Source: Hydractinia symbiolongicarpus (lineage: Eukaryota > Cnidaria > Hydrozoa > Anthoathecata > Hydractiniidae). From it: a stretch of 64,000 bases of DNA. The position numbers were made by a program, and so were the translations under genes. Below are positions 46,704 to 61,700 of this stretch, one piece after another. Below the pieces are notes generated by a model. It did no database searches, was not told the DNA's origin, and saw only the letters and a program-made list of their open reading frames with translations. Every line of letters begins with the position of its first letter. The first letter of the stretch is position 1. The DNA lies in the NCBI RefSeq assembly GCF_029227915.1, contig NC_079886.1, positions 10,251,501 to 10,315,500 on the forward strand. Direction: 5' to 3'.

Positions 46704-49700
46704 CTAGCTCATATCTTCAATTTTATTAAAAACCCATTCTTGAAGTTTCGTACCTAAACATGGACCTGTTGCGATATAATTTTTGGTCTTTAACTGCAAG
46801 CATACGTTAAACCTATCGTTTCGAATTCGGTTATTCTAAAAATATTAGAAAAATACAAAATTAATATAACTTACCTGATTAGCACCACTGGAGGAAATTC
46901 TACGGCCTACTAACTACTCTTATTTTTTATAAACAACTTTACTTTTGATCTAGGTCTTGAGTTGCTGAAAAAACGCTTTAAATTTGACAATTAAAAGTTG
47001 CTTAATGGCCGCTCAAGCAGAAACTGTGATTTCTCCGTTCATATTTGAGCCAAAAATTCATCCACGGTTTTTCAATTTAATGTCAAATTTTTCAGTTAGT
47101 GCGCTAACTAAAAAAAATATTTGTTTGAAAATCAGAAAAAAGAGCTGTTCCATTAATGAGCGCAAATTATTATCTTAGTGAAAATAAAAAGAAGTTAAAA
47201 ATTGTCAACATCAAACCTAATAATGCATTTTCAAAATCGTAGTCAAAACTTGTTGCTTAGAAATCTTTTCGTTCTTAGTACGGTTGCCACAAGTTAGTTG
47301 TTTATAAAAGGGAAAATAATTGCACAAATGTTATTAAATTGTTATAAAATTCTTTTATTTCTCCTTTATTTTTATAGCTTGTTAAATATAGCTTAGATTG
47401 GTTGCAGAAAACAGGGTCGGTATGTATCAGCCAATATATTAAAAAAATTAAATAAAGTGATAAAAAACAGAACAAGATACACACCTCATAGGACCATTTC
47501 TGATTTAATCCTAAACTATCGCAATCTCTTATATATAAATCGTGACCATTGTAATCCAGACAATTATCTTCGCTCTTCAGTTCTCCTTTACTGTTTAAAG
47601 TGAAATACTACGATAGAAAATAGAAGTGATGAAATTTTGTAGCTTTAAGAAACCAAGCAATGGCCAACTCATTTTTTAAGTTTAAGGTCGTTTAATCATA
47701 AAAAGTTTTCATAAGAGGGGTGTTCAATCAAATACATGATTTTGACCCAAAAAAGAGAAAGATAATGAACACATTGAAGGAAAGATAAAATAATCTATTT
47801 TTTGTTTTTCATTCATATTCTAAAATGATGTTTGATTCGTTGAAGTCATGGATTTTTCAATATTCTTCTGATTTGTAGGAATGACCTACACGATATTTGT
47901 CGAATTTTTTGTTATACCAGGTACTAATACCTAATTGGCATCTAATTGCCATTAGTAGAGAAATTTCTCACTTAAAATTTTTTACAACTGGTTAAAGATT
48001 CTTATTCTTAGGAAGGCAACTAGTCAGCTTCTTATAAATGTTTTTACTATGTAAAAGCAATTCGTCCCAATCTTCTCCAAACCTACCTGGTTACCACCTT
48101 GACCATGGCAGACATATAATCCCAGAGGAGAGCCTTCTTGTTTACCTAACGTATCCAAGCATACCCCCGTCTCAGGATTTCGAACCTAGAAATGTTAAGA
48201 ATATAAAAATTGGCGACATCAAAGCAACAGCAACGAGAATGACAGCGACAACAGTCATGACGACGACAACAACAACAATAACAATACAGCAACGACAACG
48301 ACGACGACAACGACGACGACAACGACGACGACAACGACAAAATGTTTACCTCTCCAGCAGCGAGATAGTTATCATCTGGTATTTCTAACTCAGGATAAAC
48401 ATTTTCAAGATACCATTTAAAACTTTTACACTGCAATCTATCTCGTATCGTCTTTCTTTCGCTGACGTCATCGTGACGTTTACGTTTTAAATCAAACCTG
48501 AATAAAATGCGGAACAGAATATTACAATGGTAAGCTTCTAGTTCATAAGAGCTGGCGCTACAGCTGCGTAGTCCAACCAGTTGATGTGGTGTGAAAAGTT
48601 TTTTTACAAAGGAGGTTTATTTTAAGCGTTTTAAACAGCAATACCCAGTGTACAATGCTTCAAAGCATTTTGTTGGAAATGTTATGAAATCATGCGGATT
48701 CAAATTATCTTGGATTATTATTGGTATTATTAAAATTTGTTACCTTGGATAGCGAAGGGCGTCATAGTGCAGTTAAATTGTCCTTTATTGTTTTGAAAGT
48801 ATTTCTATGCTTTTCCAAAATTGTAAATAGCACAAAATGCGCACTAAAAATTTCTATACTTTTTATTTATCTCAGATTTTTCAATGATTGCATATCCTTG
48901 CCCTGTTTAGCTTCGTCCCCAGGGCATCTTGTATTTTATCTGACATCAGGTCGGTGATATAAAAAAGATACAACAGGCGCTGGGAACGAGGTTGCTTCCT
49001 GTTGCTATAATTATAACTTGTGAAAACTAAATAAATCTGTATTTAAAATTTCTTACCTAATATTGTAAAAATGCTTTGCATAATCATCCATCCATACGTC
49101 AGCAACACGCATTAAATTGCGACTGACGACGTCACCATCGGATCCACGACGATTTGGAAACGAATATGGGAATCGTGGTCTGAACACGTGTCCAACACGT
49201 GAACAAGGTAACATTTCGATTGATCCACCGCACATCCATATCTAAATAGAGTAACATTTCCTGATTTTTTACTAAATTTTCTTCTAGAAAAGAGAACAAT
49301 TTATCAGATAAACTGGCATTTCTTCACAACGATGCTGCATTTAGTAAACATACTTAATCTGGGAACCACAATCCTTATTACGTGATGTACATTATATATT
49401 TGTCTGTGAAAGCCGTTGAAAAATAATGAGACGGTGGTTATACACTTTTACTTTATGGTCCTCTTCTTTATTTACCATCGAAAAAGCAAAGAAAACTTAC
49501 CCTGAATGAAATCTCTATATTTTCACCTCCCCAAATATCCATGCCGGTGTCGTAACTACCTAACTCATAAAAGTAGTCTCTATCAATGGAAAACAGCCCA
49601 CCAGCCATTACAGGAGTCCTAAAGCAAGCGAAAACCACAATAATCATTGGAATCGACAATAAGCACTTTAAATTGTTTCACTATCTAAAGAAAAAATTCT

Positions 49701-52700
49701 CAATTAGTTCTTTACTCTTTTACCTTATTCCTTCTGCTTCATCTTTTCTTCTCTCGTCTTCATATTGAGGAATGGGGCGCCATGTAAACTCTAACCTCCA
49801 TTTAAAAACACCCCTTTGAAACGGTTCTGGCACGGCATTGTAATGAAAATTTGTCTCGCTTATCTCGTCAATTACTGGCATAACTACATTTGTACGGTCA
49901 TCTTTTATCCTTGTTAACAGAGGCTCTACCCATCCCAGTGAACACTCACAATGAGCGTCTAAAAATGTCAATACTTTTCCCTTCGCTTCTTTTGCACCTG
50001 ATAAACGCGCCCGTATGAGACCTTGTCTTTCCTTCAGACGTATGATTTTAACAACTCCTAAATTTGCTATGTAGTCATCAAGACGTTGTTTTAAATCGTC
50101 TAAAAGTTAAAAAGAAGAAATTATGAGTGACGTAACATCTAAAATAGTTACTCATTCATTTATTCATTCATTCATTTATTTATTCTTTCTATCATACACT
50201 CATTTATTTACTCGCACCATCATCTAATCACTTCTCCACTTTCAGGAAATGTACCTGTGGATCAACCTCATCTCCAGCTTATATGTGTTCATTTGTTCAA
50301 GCCATCCAAACAAAGAAAGCCTAACAAACCCTAAGGACGAGGTTGCCTAAGATGTCGCGTATCGACATACATTCCATCGTTACTTTCAACAAAATAAACC
50401 AATCAAAAGTAAAATATATTAATGTTGTTTTTCCTTAACCGCGTACCCAGGGTCTTGTGGCCCCTGAGCTGTTAGTACGGAATCAACTTAATCAACAAGG
50501 CAAATGAACGAGGTTGGTTTTCCCCAGCACATTCCCTTAGTCTATATCTTTCTGAAAAGAAGAAACACATCTACGACCCTCCATCCTTGTTGGTTACACT
50601 ACACAAGTATGCAAGTATAGCACAAAAATATTGAAATCTTACCCCTCGTGCTTGCATCGTCGACTAAAATAATTTCTTTCAAGAATTTTGGTGGTGTTCT
50701 GTTGATAACGCTATGTACAGTACGAAGGAGGGTGGACCACGCTTCGTTGTGAAAACATATAATAATCGACGTTGATGGAAGATTCGTAGGGTACTTCTTC
50801 GTCTTGCATCTAGAAAACAAACAAACAAAAAAATGATGTGGAATAGTCATAAAAGGGAAACATAAAGTTGGTTGTTTCATGGTTATTAGTTTCATGGATT
50901 TATCCTCAAATGTGACAAATTGTGTACACAAGTCTCTGTTCGCAGAAATTAAACCCTGCGAGCGAGAGACAAATGGTAGCAAAAAATATAACAGGAAACA
51001 CTACTGCTGGTTTAAAATTCATTTAAAATATCTTCCTAGTTTTTTATCAGCTCTAGTACGCATGCGCATCATTTTAGTCACAATAGCAATCTAAACTGCT
51101 GGTATACAATCGTCTTAGAGATATAAATATTACTGGGGACGAAAACATACATAACCAATAATAACTCCTCAGGCGAATTTATAATAAATGTTGTTTATAT
51201 ATGGAGTACTGATTTCAATAATAGCCGGCGCGGCAGTGACGTAGGCCTACCCTAGTTAAATATAAATTATCCTATGTTGGCATAAAGTTATGCAATGTTG
51301 GGTTATGAGCTCTCTACAAGGTATGTGGTTATCGTATTGGACGATAAAAATAAACCAACAAAATATTGACTATTAGCTCACCTTTGATTTCTATAGTCTC
51401 GAAGTTTTCTTTGAAGCGATATTTTATCACTAGCTAACAAGTTAAATGCATGTTGTGTGTATCCTACTTTTTCTCTATATTTATTAAAATACTTTATATC
51501 AACTCCTTTTCCCATATAACCTGCTTCAAACGGTCTCATGCGAGGCGAAACATCATAATCAGCTAAATTCCAGGTCACGATTTCTGTATTAATCGAGTTC
51601 AGGCTAGCAAAATTAAAATAAACTCGATGACTAAAGTTTGTGAGTCTCATGTATAACACGCACAACGGAAACCATATCAATAACGCAACATATGTTCTGA
51701 CGGCTCGTACTCGGTAATACAAACCACATAGTCTCATTTTTGTGCTGAGTGAGGAGTACGAGGTGTAAACGTATGCAACGCCAGTATCATATCGCACTTA
51801 GGTATAAATTGACAAAGAAGCGCAAAGTATGCGATTATATATTGTTTCACTATAATCAACTATTATTATTTTAATATTATTATCAATTATCCTAGACAAC
51901 CGAAAAATAGTTAACCCTAACTCTAATTGTTAATTTTCAATACATTTTCCAGCCTCCCACCCTACCCCACCCACGTAATTCCGAAATCTAGAGTTGCATT
52001 CAAACAAACAAACAAATCAACAAATAAGCTTAACAAATGCTTTCAACAACAGCATCTAGAAATTTAGCCAAATTTATTTATTCCATGGTTAAACATTTGA
52101 ACTCGAAGGGAATTATAGAGATATTATATAAGCATTTTCTAAAGTAGTAACCTTAGATGCGGAACTAAACCTAGTCACAGTGTGATACCAGCCGTGTACT
52201 GATCGAGGCTGTATGCACGAATTACCAGCTAATAACTTTGATGCGGCAAAACGGTATGACATCCAATCAACCGGTACGGCATGTATCTCAACCGGCATGA
52301 CATGCAGTCAACTGGTATGACATCCAGACAACCAGTATGACATGCAGAAAACCGGTATGGTACGCAGTAATTATTAATTATTCATCATTCAATATGGTAG
52401 CCGCAATTGCATCACTCTCCTCCCACGGCGTCACAAGTGTGCCATGTGTATTTTAATACACATGAAAAATATTTGTACACATCAATAAAATGGTCTGCCT
52501 CATTGCGAATAAATATTTTACATGCTGAAAATTTCACTGATCTTTGTAATAAGAAAAAAACATTTCTTTTTCAAACCACATTATAATAGAGTCACGTAAT
52601 AATGAAAAAACAACCGCAGCATTTTGGTTTCCAAGTCAAACCGTGATATAAATATTCCATAAAAAATAACAGATGTAATTCAAATATAAGATGAAAAATA

Positions 52701-55700
52701 TTTTATTTTATTTAATTTCCTTTCTTTTCGTTTCTTCTCTGTAAGTTTTTATTTTTATTTTTGAACTTTCCTTCCGCGCTCAACACTGCTGTAAATTAAA
52801 ACAAAACAATAAATTCTATAAACATTAAAAACACTCCCCATGACATGTTCTTTCATAACTTTCAGTTCTACGTGAGCTTCCTCTTCGTGCGACAACATGA
52901 AACGGACAAACAAGCTATAGAGCTGAATGTTTGTCACAAAACTCGTGTCCAGTTAACAAAAGTAGTAGGTTGTCACGGAAATACGAAGTCTTTTTATATA
53001 ACACAGGATCCCCAATAAATAATTTAAATAACAAAAGAAACAAACAAATAATGAAATAAATAAATAAATACTACGAAAGTAACTGGTGAAATTTAAGCCT
53101 GTGCCAGAAACCTTTTAAACTATAATTTTCAATCAATAATAGAACACATATTATAAAAAATGTTAACCTTTTTATTAAAACGTGGAAATTTGGCGCGAAA
53201 ATCAACACATCTCCACCTGCATGCTGCGTATGTATTCTTTACAAGAAAACATTTTCTCCAACAATAAATAGTCGCTGTAACAAAGAATTTTTTTACATCT
53301 TTCATATTTCATTTCGCAGTACGAAGGAAGCGCAGCTGTAGCTAAGCATTCACGAATGTTGCGATGCAATCTCCGATAATAAGCGCAAAACGTCGAAATT
53401 CACATTTCAAAATAAGTAAAGGCAAAGCAAAATGGGAATTAATTTAATATAATGAGACTTGCCCTCCTCCACAGCCAATTTTTAAGTGTTTTCGAATTTT
53501 ATTTTCTTCTTGGCAGTAGCTTTGCCTCTCAGTAGTTATAGATGTCATCCGCGTAATTGGCATACTTAATAAATTGTATTTTTAAAAACAATATCAACTT
53601 AAATCTATTATCAACAATAAATTTCAAAATCAGATAAATATACTTCACGTACATCGTGTTGTCAAAATCTCCAGCGTTTTACAATCTTTTCCAATTTGTA
53701 AACAAATTTCATTTTTACGATTTCATGCGTCAGTTTGGTATTTGCATCGAGTTTTTAATAAATATTTTTAAAATGTTTTTATTTGAATAAGCAAAACGTC
53801 AGGCACGTTCTGAAAAGTAAAAACACAATGGACTACCACGCTGTTGGCAACCATTGAAATCTCCATGACAACTGAGATAAACAAGAATCGGCTCTTACAT
53901 AATTGCTTCGCGTTGAAGTCTGCGAATTTCTCAAGGCTTCTTTTTAACTAAAACGTTTTACATTCTATCGTCTTCAGGGCAGAAGGAGAAAAATTATAAA
54001 TTCGTTCTGTAATTTTAAATTACTTCCACACGTGAGTACATCGCATTCCGACATATGGTCGAAACACATTGCAGCCTACAAGAATAACAATGTTTTTGCC
54101 ATTTACACCTTGTTTTTTAAGCAGAAGAAAACTTTGATAAATAATCGTCGTATTAACTGGTTATAGATGTAAAATAATTTCTTTTTAAGTATAGTTATTA
54201 TTAAAAATTTTATTAAACTTAAAAACTGTCTGACTTGTGTCAGGTTTCACAGATTCTGTGTCAATCCGTTACAGTTTTCGTTGATTTTGACAATACTACA
54301 TTTCCTTTGGCCTCAAAAAATAACAATTCAAAAATTTTCAAGATTTTTAAATCATGGCGAAAAATTAACCACGTTCACCCTCAATTAATTGAATTTAATG
54401 TCAAAATTTTACTTGGTACGTCTACTAAAAAAATGTAAGCCCGGTATTTATTGAAACCCCGGCCAAAAATTCATCCACGATTTTTCGATTTTTTTAAATT
54501 TTTTCACTTAGTGTGCACCAACTATTTTTTTTAAAAATCAGAAAAAAGGGGCTGTTCTATAAATGCATACAAATTATTATTTTAGTGAAAACAAAAAGAA
54601 GGCAAACTTTGTCAACGTCAATGTAAGCCCTGTAATACATTTTCGAAATTGCAACAAAAATGTAAATTGTTGCTTGTATCCAAAATTTTTTAAAGTAAAG
54701 TTGCTTAGATATCTTACAAATTTGATCACAACGTGGTTGCTTTATAAAAACAAAAACTGTGCTTCATAATTAGATCGAATAACTTGTTGCGTGGACACTT
54801 AAACCCTTTTTTCTCTTTTTTTTTCAAAAATAACTAGAATAAATTATAAATATAATCTTAATTTGTTTCAAAAATCGGTGAATTACGAACATCATTCACA
54901 TAAACTACAGTCATCATTTCTATAAATATACTAGAATATATATTAAAATTATAACCAAAATCAGTTTAGAATGCAATAAAGAATTATGCAAGTAAACTTC
55001 TATAGGTCTCTGCAACAACATCAAAGAATGACACGGTGTTATAAAGTTTGCAAAACATATTTTAAAAATGTTAAACAAACAATTATTATTAATATTATTA
55101 TTTTTCAAAACATAACAGTTCCATGTTTGTTTTAGCGGAAGAAATATCTTAAAAAGTAACAAGTTTTTCAAAACATTTTAAATTTTTATGAAAAATACTA
55201 AGCTGCTAATTTTTGCTTTTTTCCTTATACCGAGTATGACAAAATGTTTTAATGTCTTTTTATTAGCTGCTTCAGTTTTGTCATGGTTAAAAAATATAGT
55301 GGACTCAAAATTTATTTCACAAAACTGTCCTCGTTAAATCTTATTGCGAACACTGATACCACTTCTAGTTTTTATCTGGAATACTGTTTTTAAACATGTA
55401 TATATTTGTCAATAAAAAAATTTATTTTCACGAAATCTCTGTATGATGTCAAGCCAATGACAATGCTACTATTCGTGCGTTTAACTCCGAAGATATGTGT
55501 CCGCAGAATCAGGAAAAAAATTTGCAAAAACTTCATAGGATTTTTTAGCCTTATAAAACACTGCATACACAATAATTAAACGAAGTTTTTATGAAAAATT
55601 AATTAATAAAAAATATTCTAAAATCAAAAAATAATGGTGATATCACTTAATAAACAGATTGGGTAAAAAAATAATGGTAATATATTTATATAACCAGATT

Positions 55701-58700
55701 GAATAACTTGTTACCTAGATACTTAAACTATTATTTCTATTTTTATTTTTTGAATATCGGAAATATATTTTCAATTCTGATGATCATCATGTTTTAAATA
55801 TGACCACATATCACCACAAAAAACTGTCAACATCACTTAAACAAAAATAAATTACAACCATTACTTCTTGAACATTCTCTGTCATTAAAAATTCGAAATT
55901 TGTATACAAAATAGCCCGCTCAAAATTCAGACAGAATGAAACAAACTTCCATAAAGAAACACGCAGCATAATAAAGTTTGCAAAACGTATTTTAAAAATA
56001 TTAAACAACAATTCCATTATTCAAAACATAACAGTTCCATGTTTGTTTTAGCAGAAGAAATATCTTAAAAAAGAAATGAGTAACAAGTAGCTAAAAAGTT
56101 TTTTTAAAAAAACATTTTAAAAAACATTTTTACCATTCGGAACAATCTAGTCCGTTTATTCTTAAGTCACAGTTAATGGCAGAAAGTTCTTTTGCAAGTT
56201 TTAATGAATGGAATGAGTTAGATATCAGATGGCGGGGTGTTATTTTTACTTTTAACTAGTCGGTGGCCCGTGGAAAGATCCACGGGTTTGCCCGTTCTTT
56301 TTATACCGCATTGCATGCGTCCCGTTACTTGCAGTACCTTTTTGCGTGACAGACAGACAGACGTGTACAGGTTTTTTATAGATAATAGTTTTTAACCCGA
56401 GATGTGCGCTCGTGAAAACTTAAAATCAACTTTGTGTGGAGAGAAATGCAACTTGCTCACACTCTAAAGTTTTACCATGAAATAGACCTTTCCCGAATTT
56501 CCTAATTATGCCAAACTCAATTAAAAAGGTAGATACTAAAAATGATTCTTATCCCTAAGTTTCTTTATCAAAAGGTAGAATAAATTACCAAATTTCGTAA
56601 ATATTTCTATTCGTTAAGTGCCTCAATTGCGAGCTGAGAGTTACGGTCAAACCCTTCATATACAAATGTCAACAACGTGCTCCCAGCATGCATTTCAATT
56701 TTTTAAGTGGAGTAATCACGAACTTTTATTATTTTTCCGCAGAATGGGTTCTAGTTTGTGTACTACGTAGAAGAATACGCATTTTTTTTTTGTACTGAGC
56801 CAGAATCTGATTAAAAAAAAGATTACACCTGAGTATTTGTATTTTCAAATTTTTCATTGCAAAGGTAAAAAAAAGATCATATCAGAACTCATTTATTTCT
56901 CTTCGTTATTATTTAAATTAGTTCTATTAAAAAGTAATGTTTTTAACAATAAGAGATTGTTATACGTCACAAACAGGAAACCATATATTTATTTACACCT
57001 GTGAACTATTACGGTGTTCGCAACCTAAAATGTTTCCTATGATCGGAAAAAAAACAATCCCCCCCCCCCAAGGAATTATTTGCGCCCGACTTAAATGGCA
57101 CAAATTAGGCAACGATTTTTTTAAATAACATCAAGTTAGTAACTTTCAAAGATGCATCAATGTAAAATTAGTTGATGAGCCATTTGAAAGTCGTTCATGA
57201 GGAAATATAATGAGGACTTGGCCAACTTAATTCTAAAGTTAGGCAACAGCGTACCGTATTTTCTCGAAAGTTGACCGAACTTCGAAAATAAGACCATTTA
57301 CAAGTAGGCCGAAAAATTTAATTTTATAAAAGAAAATAAATCACGAGCTGATTTTCGAAAAAATGCGGTAAATGGTATAAATAAGAAAAATAATTCAAAA
57401 TTAAACAATTACCCCACTTCCACTCAGATAAACAATAACTAAGAAATCTTTGGGGCGTATTTACTAAATACCTATCAATGCCTAAAGCGAAGTACTAAAA
57501 ATCATTTCTTTATAAAAAAAGAATGTAAACATATATAGAGGTCATATAATCTTAAAAATACCTAGCGTAGGCTTCATGTAGAGAATTTATGTTTTCCTTA
57601 AAAATGACGCTATACAAAGTAAAGGTTTATAATTAATAAAAAGAAATTAATCAACTAATTAATATAAAAAATAGAATAAATAATAAAACAATCAAACGAC
57701 AGTAGTAATCAAACTGCAGCCACAACTAAACAAAATGATAACCAAAGCTTCAGAAAAATGAAAGTTCCAGATAACCAGTACATAAGATCAGTTGAATTGC
57801 AATGTTGCTAAACTAACATAAAAATCTCAACTAAATACATTGAACTTTTCATTGAAAAGAAGACCGCACCAACTTGAATAGAAAATAAATATTTTAGTTT
57901 TTTTTACAGCTGTATACATACAAATGTGTCATCAGATTTATTTTGTTTACATAAACAAAGTGGGTAAATTGAATAAAAAACGGTCCTATCCAAAATATTT
58001 TAAACACTTTTTAATTATTATATTTGAAGACACACAAAATTTTTCATTGGGTCTGGTGTTTTACGAACATACATGATTCCGCCCACACCCAGCCTCCTTT
58101 TTATCCATCACTTCTGATTGGCTTTCCGAAATAGAATCAAACTTTGGGCAGTTGTAGCGACAAATTTTCAGCACTTTTATATACGAGCCCATCAGTATAC
58201 CATTCTTTGCTTAAGGCTTACCTCCCACGTTAAAAAAGCTTAATCTCGAAACACGAACAAGGTTTAAAAATCTACTTGCATTTCCGATCACCAACTTTTG
58301 CATAAGAGCTCTCGCGCAAAGCAGCAAACATCAAGGTTATTTTGACGTCATTATATTGCTCGCCGACAAAATGATCGAAATTTTAATAGGGGACACAGTT
58401 AACAAAGTCAGTGAAATTTTAAGTTTTGACGTTGGATTTGTTGCTCCGTCCGAAATAAAGTCGCTGGAAATAAAACAGGGATATAGCGGCTGTAAAAACC
58501 CCCTATGACTCGACCCTTTTTTATTATAACTGGCGCAATCCTGACGTCATAAAGTTGCTACCTTATGACGTCAAAATCATATTAAATCCGAAAAAAGTGA
58601 GAAAAAAATAATTCTTTAAGGTTTTTTTGCGTTAGTGTTTGCGAAACGAATACTGTTTTGTTCAATACTAATATGTTATAAACATATCAAGATTAACTTA

Positions 58701-61700
58701 TGGAAGTTGGGGAAGTAAGCTTTAAAATCTCTTTAATTCAGTTAACGAACTTTACCATTCCGTTTAAAGTTTCTGGTCCCCCCCCCCTCTCCCCCAAAAA
58801 AGAAAAAAAATAGAAAAAAATTTCTCCAAGTTTTTACAAGAAATTCCAGAAATCTCTCAAAAAACCGATTTTCTCAAACTTTTTATATAAAATCAAAAAA
58901 TATGGTTAATCTTATGTCAAAACGTAGAATGATTTCTCTTGATGTTTTTTAAGTTTTTACGAAAATTACTATAATTTACCGATTTTATGGATTTTATAGA
59001 AATTTAAAGGGTAGTTTGCAGTAATAATCAACATCTAATTCTTTAGGACATAAAACAGTAAAGTGTCTAATAGATAAAATAGAAAATAGTTATGCAGCAT
59101 AGCAAAAGACCAAAAGACTAATTAAAAAAAAGGGGGGATTTTTTGATATTATGGAAGAGAACTAAATCCAGCAGTGCTTAATTTTAGGGAACATTCGCAA
59201 CCGAACGAAGACGGATTGCGAGTTGTTTCCATGGTTACCAGCATTCGCAGTCCGCTCTCAATTTGTTTTTAAAAAATGAACTCGCAAAATTAAATGCCAT
59301 ATCATCAAAACAAGATGGAGGATTTGCTTCCACATGGAGTGCAATGGAGTACAATGGATGATGAAGAATATATCTTTCTTTTAGAAACAAACATAAAAGA
59401 TAATTCCACTTTTTCGTACTGGTTGTATTCCAAGTTTTTACTTGATAATTGGAACGACAATGAAGTTGGGCTGACTTCAGACAGATTTAAAAAGGCGGAC
59501 CTTATTTGATTAAAAAATGCTTGAAATTGAATGAACCAGTCAAAGCAGAAAATCGCCTAAACGTCGATCCCTTTTAGAGTCCATTCATTTCTTTGTAAGT
59601 AATTTGACTTAATACCACGTTTTAGAAGATCGTCCAATTTCCAACAAAATGTTGGATCTAATTTATGACAGATTTACTCATTTGTTATCATGATGCAGAC
59701 AGAAGGCGAAAAAAAAACCTATTTCCTGGACCAAAAATATACGGTTATATTTTCTGAAAGCTTGATAAATTCGTAGAGTCCTAATGTAGGTAATGAAGAG
59801 GATAAGTTTAAAATCATAAAACCCTGCTACCTCTCTACATACAAAAACTATCATTTAGTTGCCAAAGTTTCCCTTGTGTAGCTTTGATTTTGACTAGAAA
59901 AAGTTTCTCAATCATATTTTTTACATGATTGTCTATTTTTTTGCAAAATCAAGGGTAGAATTTCAAGTTACTGCCAAAATACTAAATTGTTATTTTTTGT
60001 CACCCCCATCACCAGGAATTTTTGCCTTTTTTGCCGTCATCTTTCATATCAAAAAATTCAAGATCCCTGGGGATTAAATGTTCACTCTGACCATACAATA
60101 TTTATCATGAAGGTAATTGACAACACATTTTAAGAAGAAAAGATACATTTAAACGAATTCACTTCTATTTATCTAACAACCATCTTTCTTACAACAAGGA
60201 ACTTTACTCATTGTTGGAATTGATCCAACATGATCCTTTGTCAAATATTTATGTTTCAATTGGAACATATTTCCATTTTTATTTTCGTATCTACTGACAG
60301 TAGAGAGGTATGTGGTTAGATCTCCGTGTGGAAAGATGTTACTGTTTGTTGTCTCCACCCCATTGTAAACTTCTTGAAACCCATCCATATCTTCGTCTAT
60401 GCTATCGCCTACCTTTTCATCTTGTTGTATTATAACATTAGAGGAGGAGAGTCTTGAACTTGTCTCATGTTTGTTTTGAACAGATGACGGACAAGGTAGC
60501 TCTTTTTTATTTTCTCCAAAGAAAAGTCTCTCGCGTATTGGTGGTTCAATATGAAACAATTTGGTCGAGTTGCAATCCGATTTCGAGTTGCAACCCGATG
60601 TCGAATTGCAATCCGATTTCGAGTTGCCAACTGATTGTTTTTCTTTCAAACGGACATTTTTCACTCGCCTACCTAATTGAGAAGAAGTTATCTTTCTCAA
60701 TTTATCCACAACGCTTTTCTTTTGTGGTTTCTTTTTAATAATAACAGGAGCAGAAAGTCTCCCCTTCTTAACTGGGCATACATTTGATTCTCCGTAACTG
60801 ATACGAACGCCGTCAACAGCTCTCGGTTGATTTCCAGAAGTGTACATGTCTTATGCGCGCATCAACATACCTTGCTGATAATAAGACAAACTGAAGGTTT
60901 TAATGTAATTTGACGTCATATTAGTAACATACCCTTCGAACTGACGCAAGAAAAATTCATAAATTAATAGCTAAAAACTGAAGACAACATTCATTATCTA
61001 CAACGTCATCTATTTTCCAAGTTGCAATTGTTTGGTTTCTGTTGTAGTCGAAAGATATCATTGCAATGTTATTTGAGAGAAAGTGGAATCCAGAAAAAAA
61101 TTATGTTAAAATAAGACTGAATTACCTGAACGTAATTTGTGCGAATTTTACATGGAATCCTGAGCATAACTTTTTGCGAAGTATTTCCTACCCGCATTTA
61201 TTTGCTTGTTTATTTGAAACAACAGAACACATTTTTTATGAAAAGTAAACAAAATAACATCCCGTGAAGATTTTAGCTACTATTTCGTTTTATTCAAAAA
61301 TAAAACAATGTGGATTTTTAAGGGTTATTATATAAGATGGGGACGAGGTTGCTCCTAAATGCAGACTTGGTCACAATTTGTGAACGAGTAATTAAAAAGC
61401 AAATCCTAACGTAACATTGTTCTATTACAGGTTCGTACCAGACACAATTTTAGAGGCTGAAGAAGGATGATAAGAAAAGGCTATTTTAACCTCCCAGATT
61501 ATGTCAAAACGCATCTGCTGCACAAGTCTCCTCGTGTCACAATAGCGACTAATGAAAGTTTCTTTCTTTCTGTGTGCTTAGAAGAGTTTTGCGATCGCCA
61601 CAATGTCCGGGAGAGAGCTGGGTGTATTTATTAAATTTTCTCTCTTTTTTTGGTGCGCAAGAGACTACAGATTGGCACTTATTTAGCAAAAACTTGTCAT

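Noticed and set aside
48038-48436. Open frames through the ACG/ACA triplets
   Set aside because: Low-complexity artefacts overlapping GALNT exon 6 and intron.
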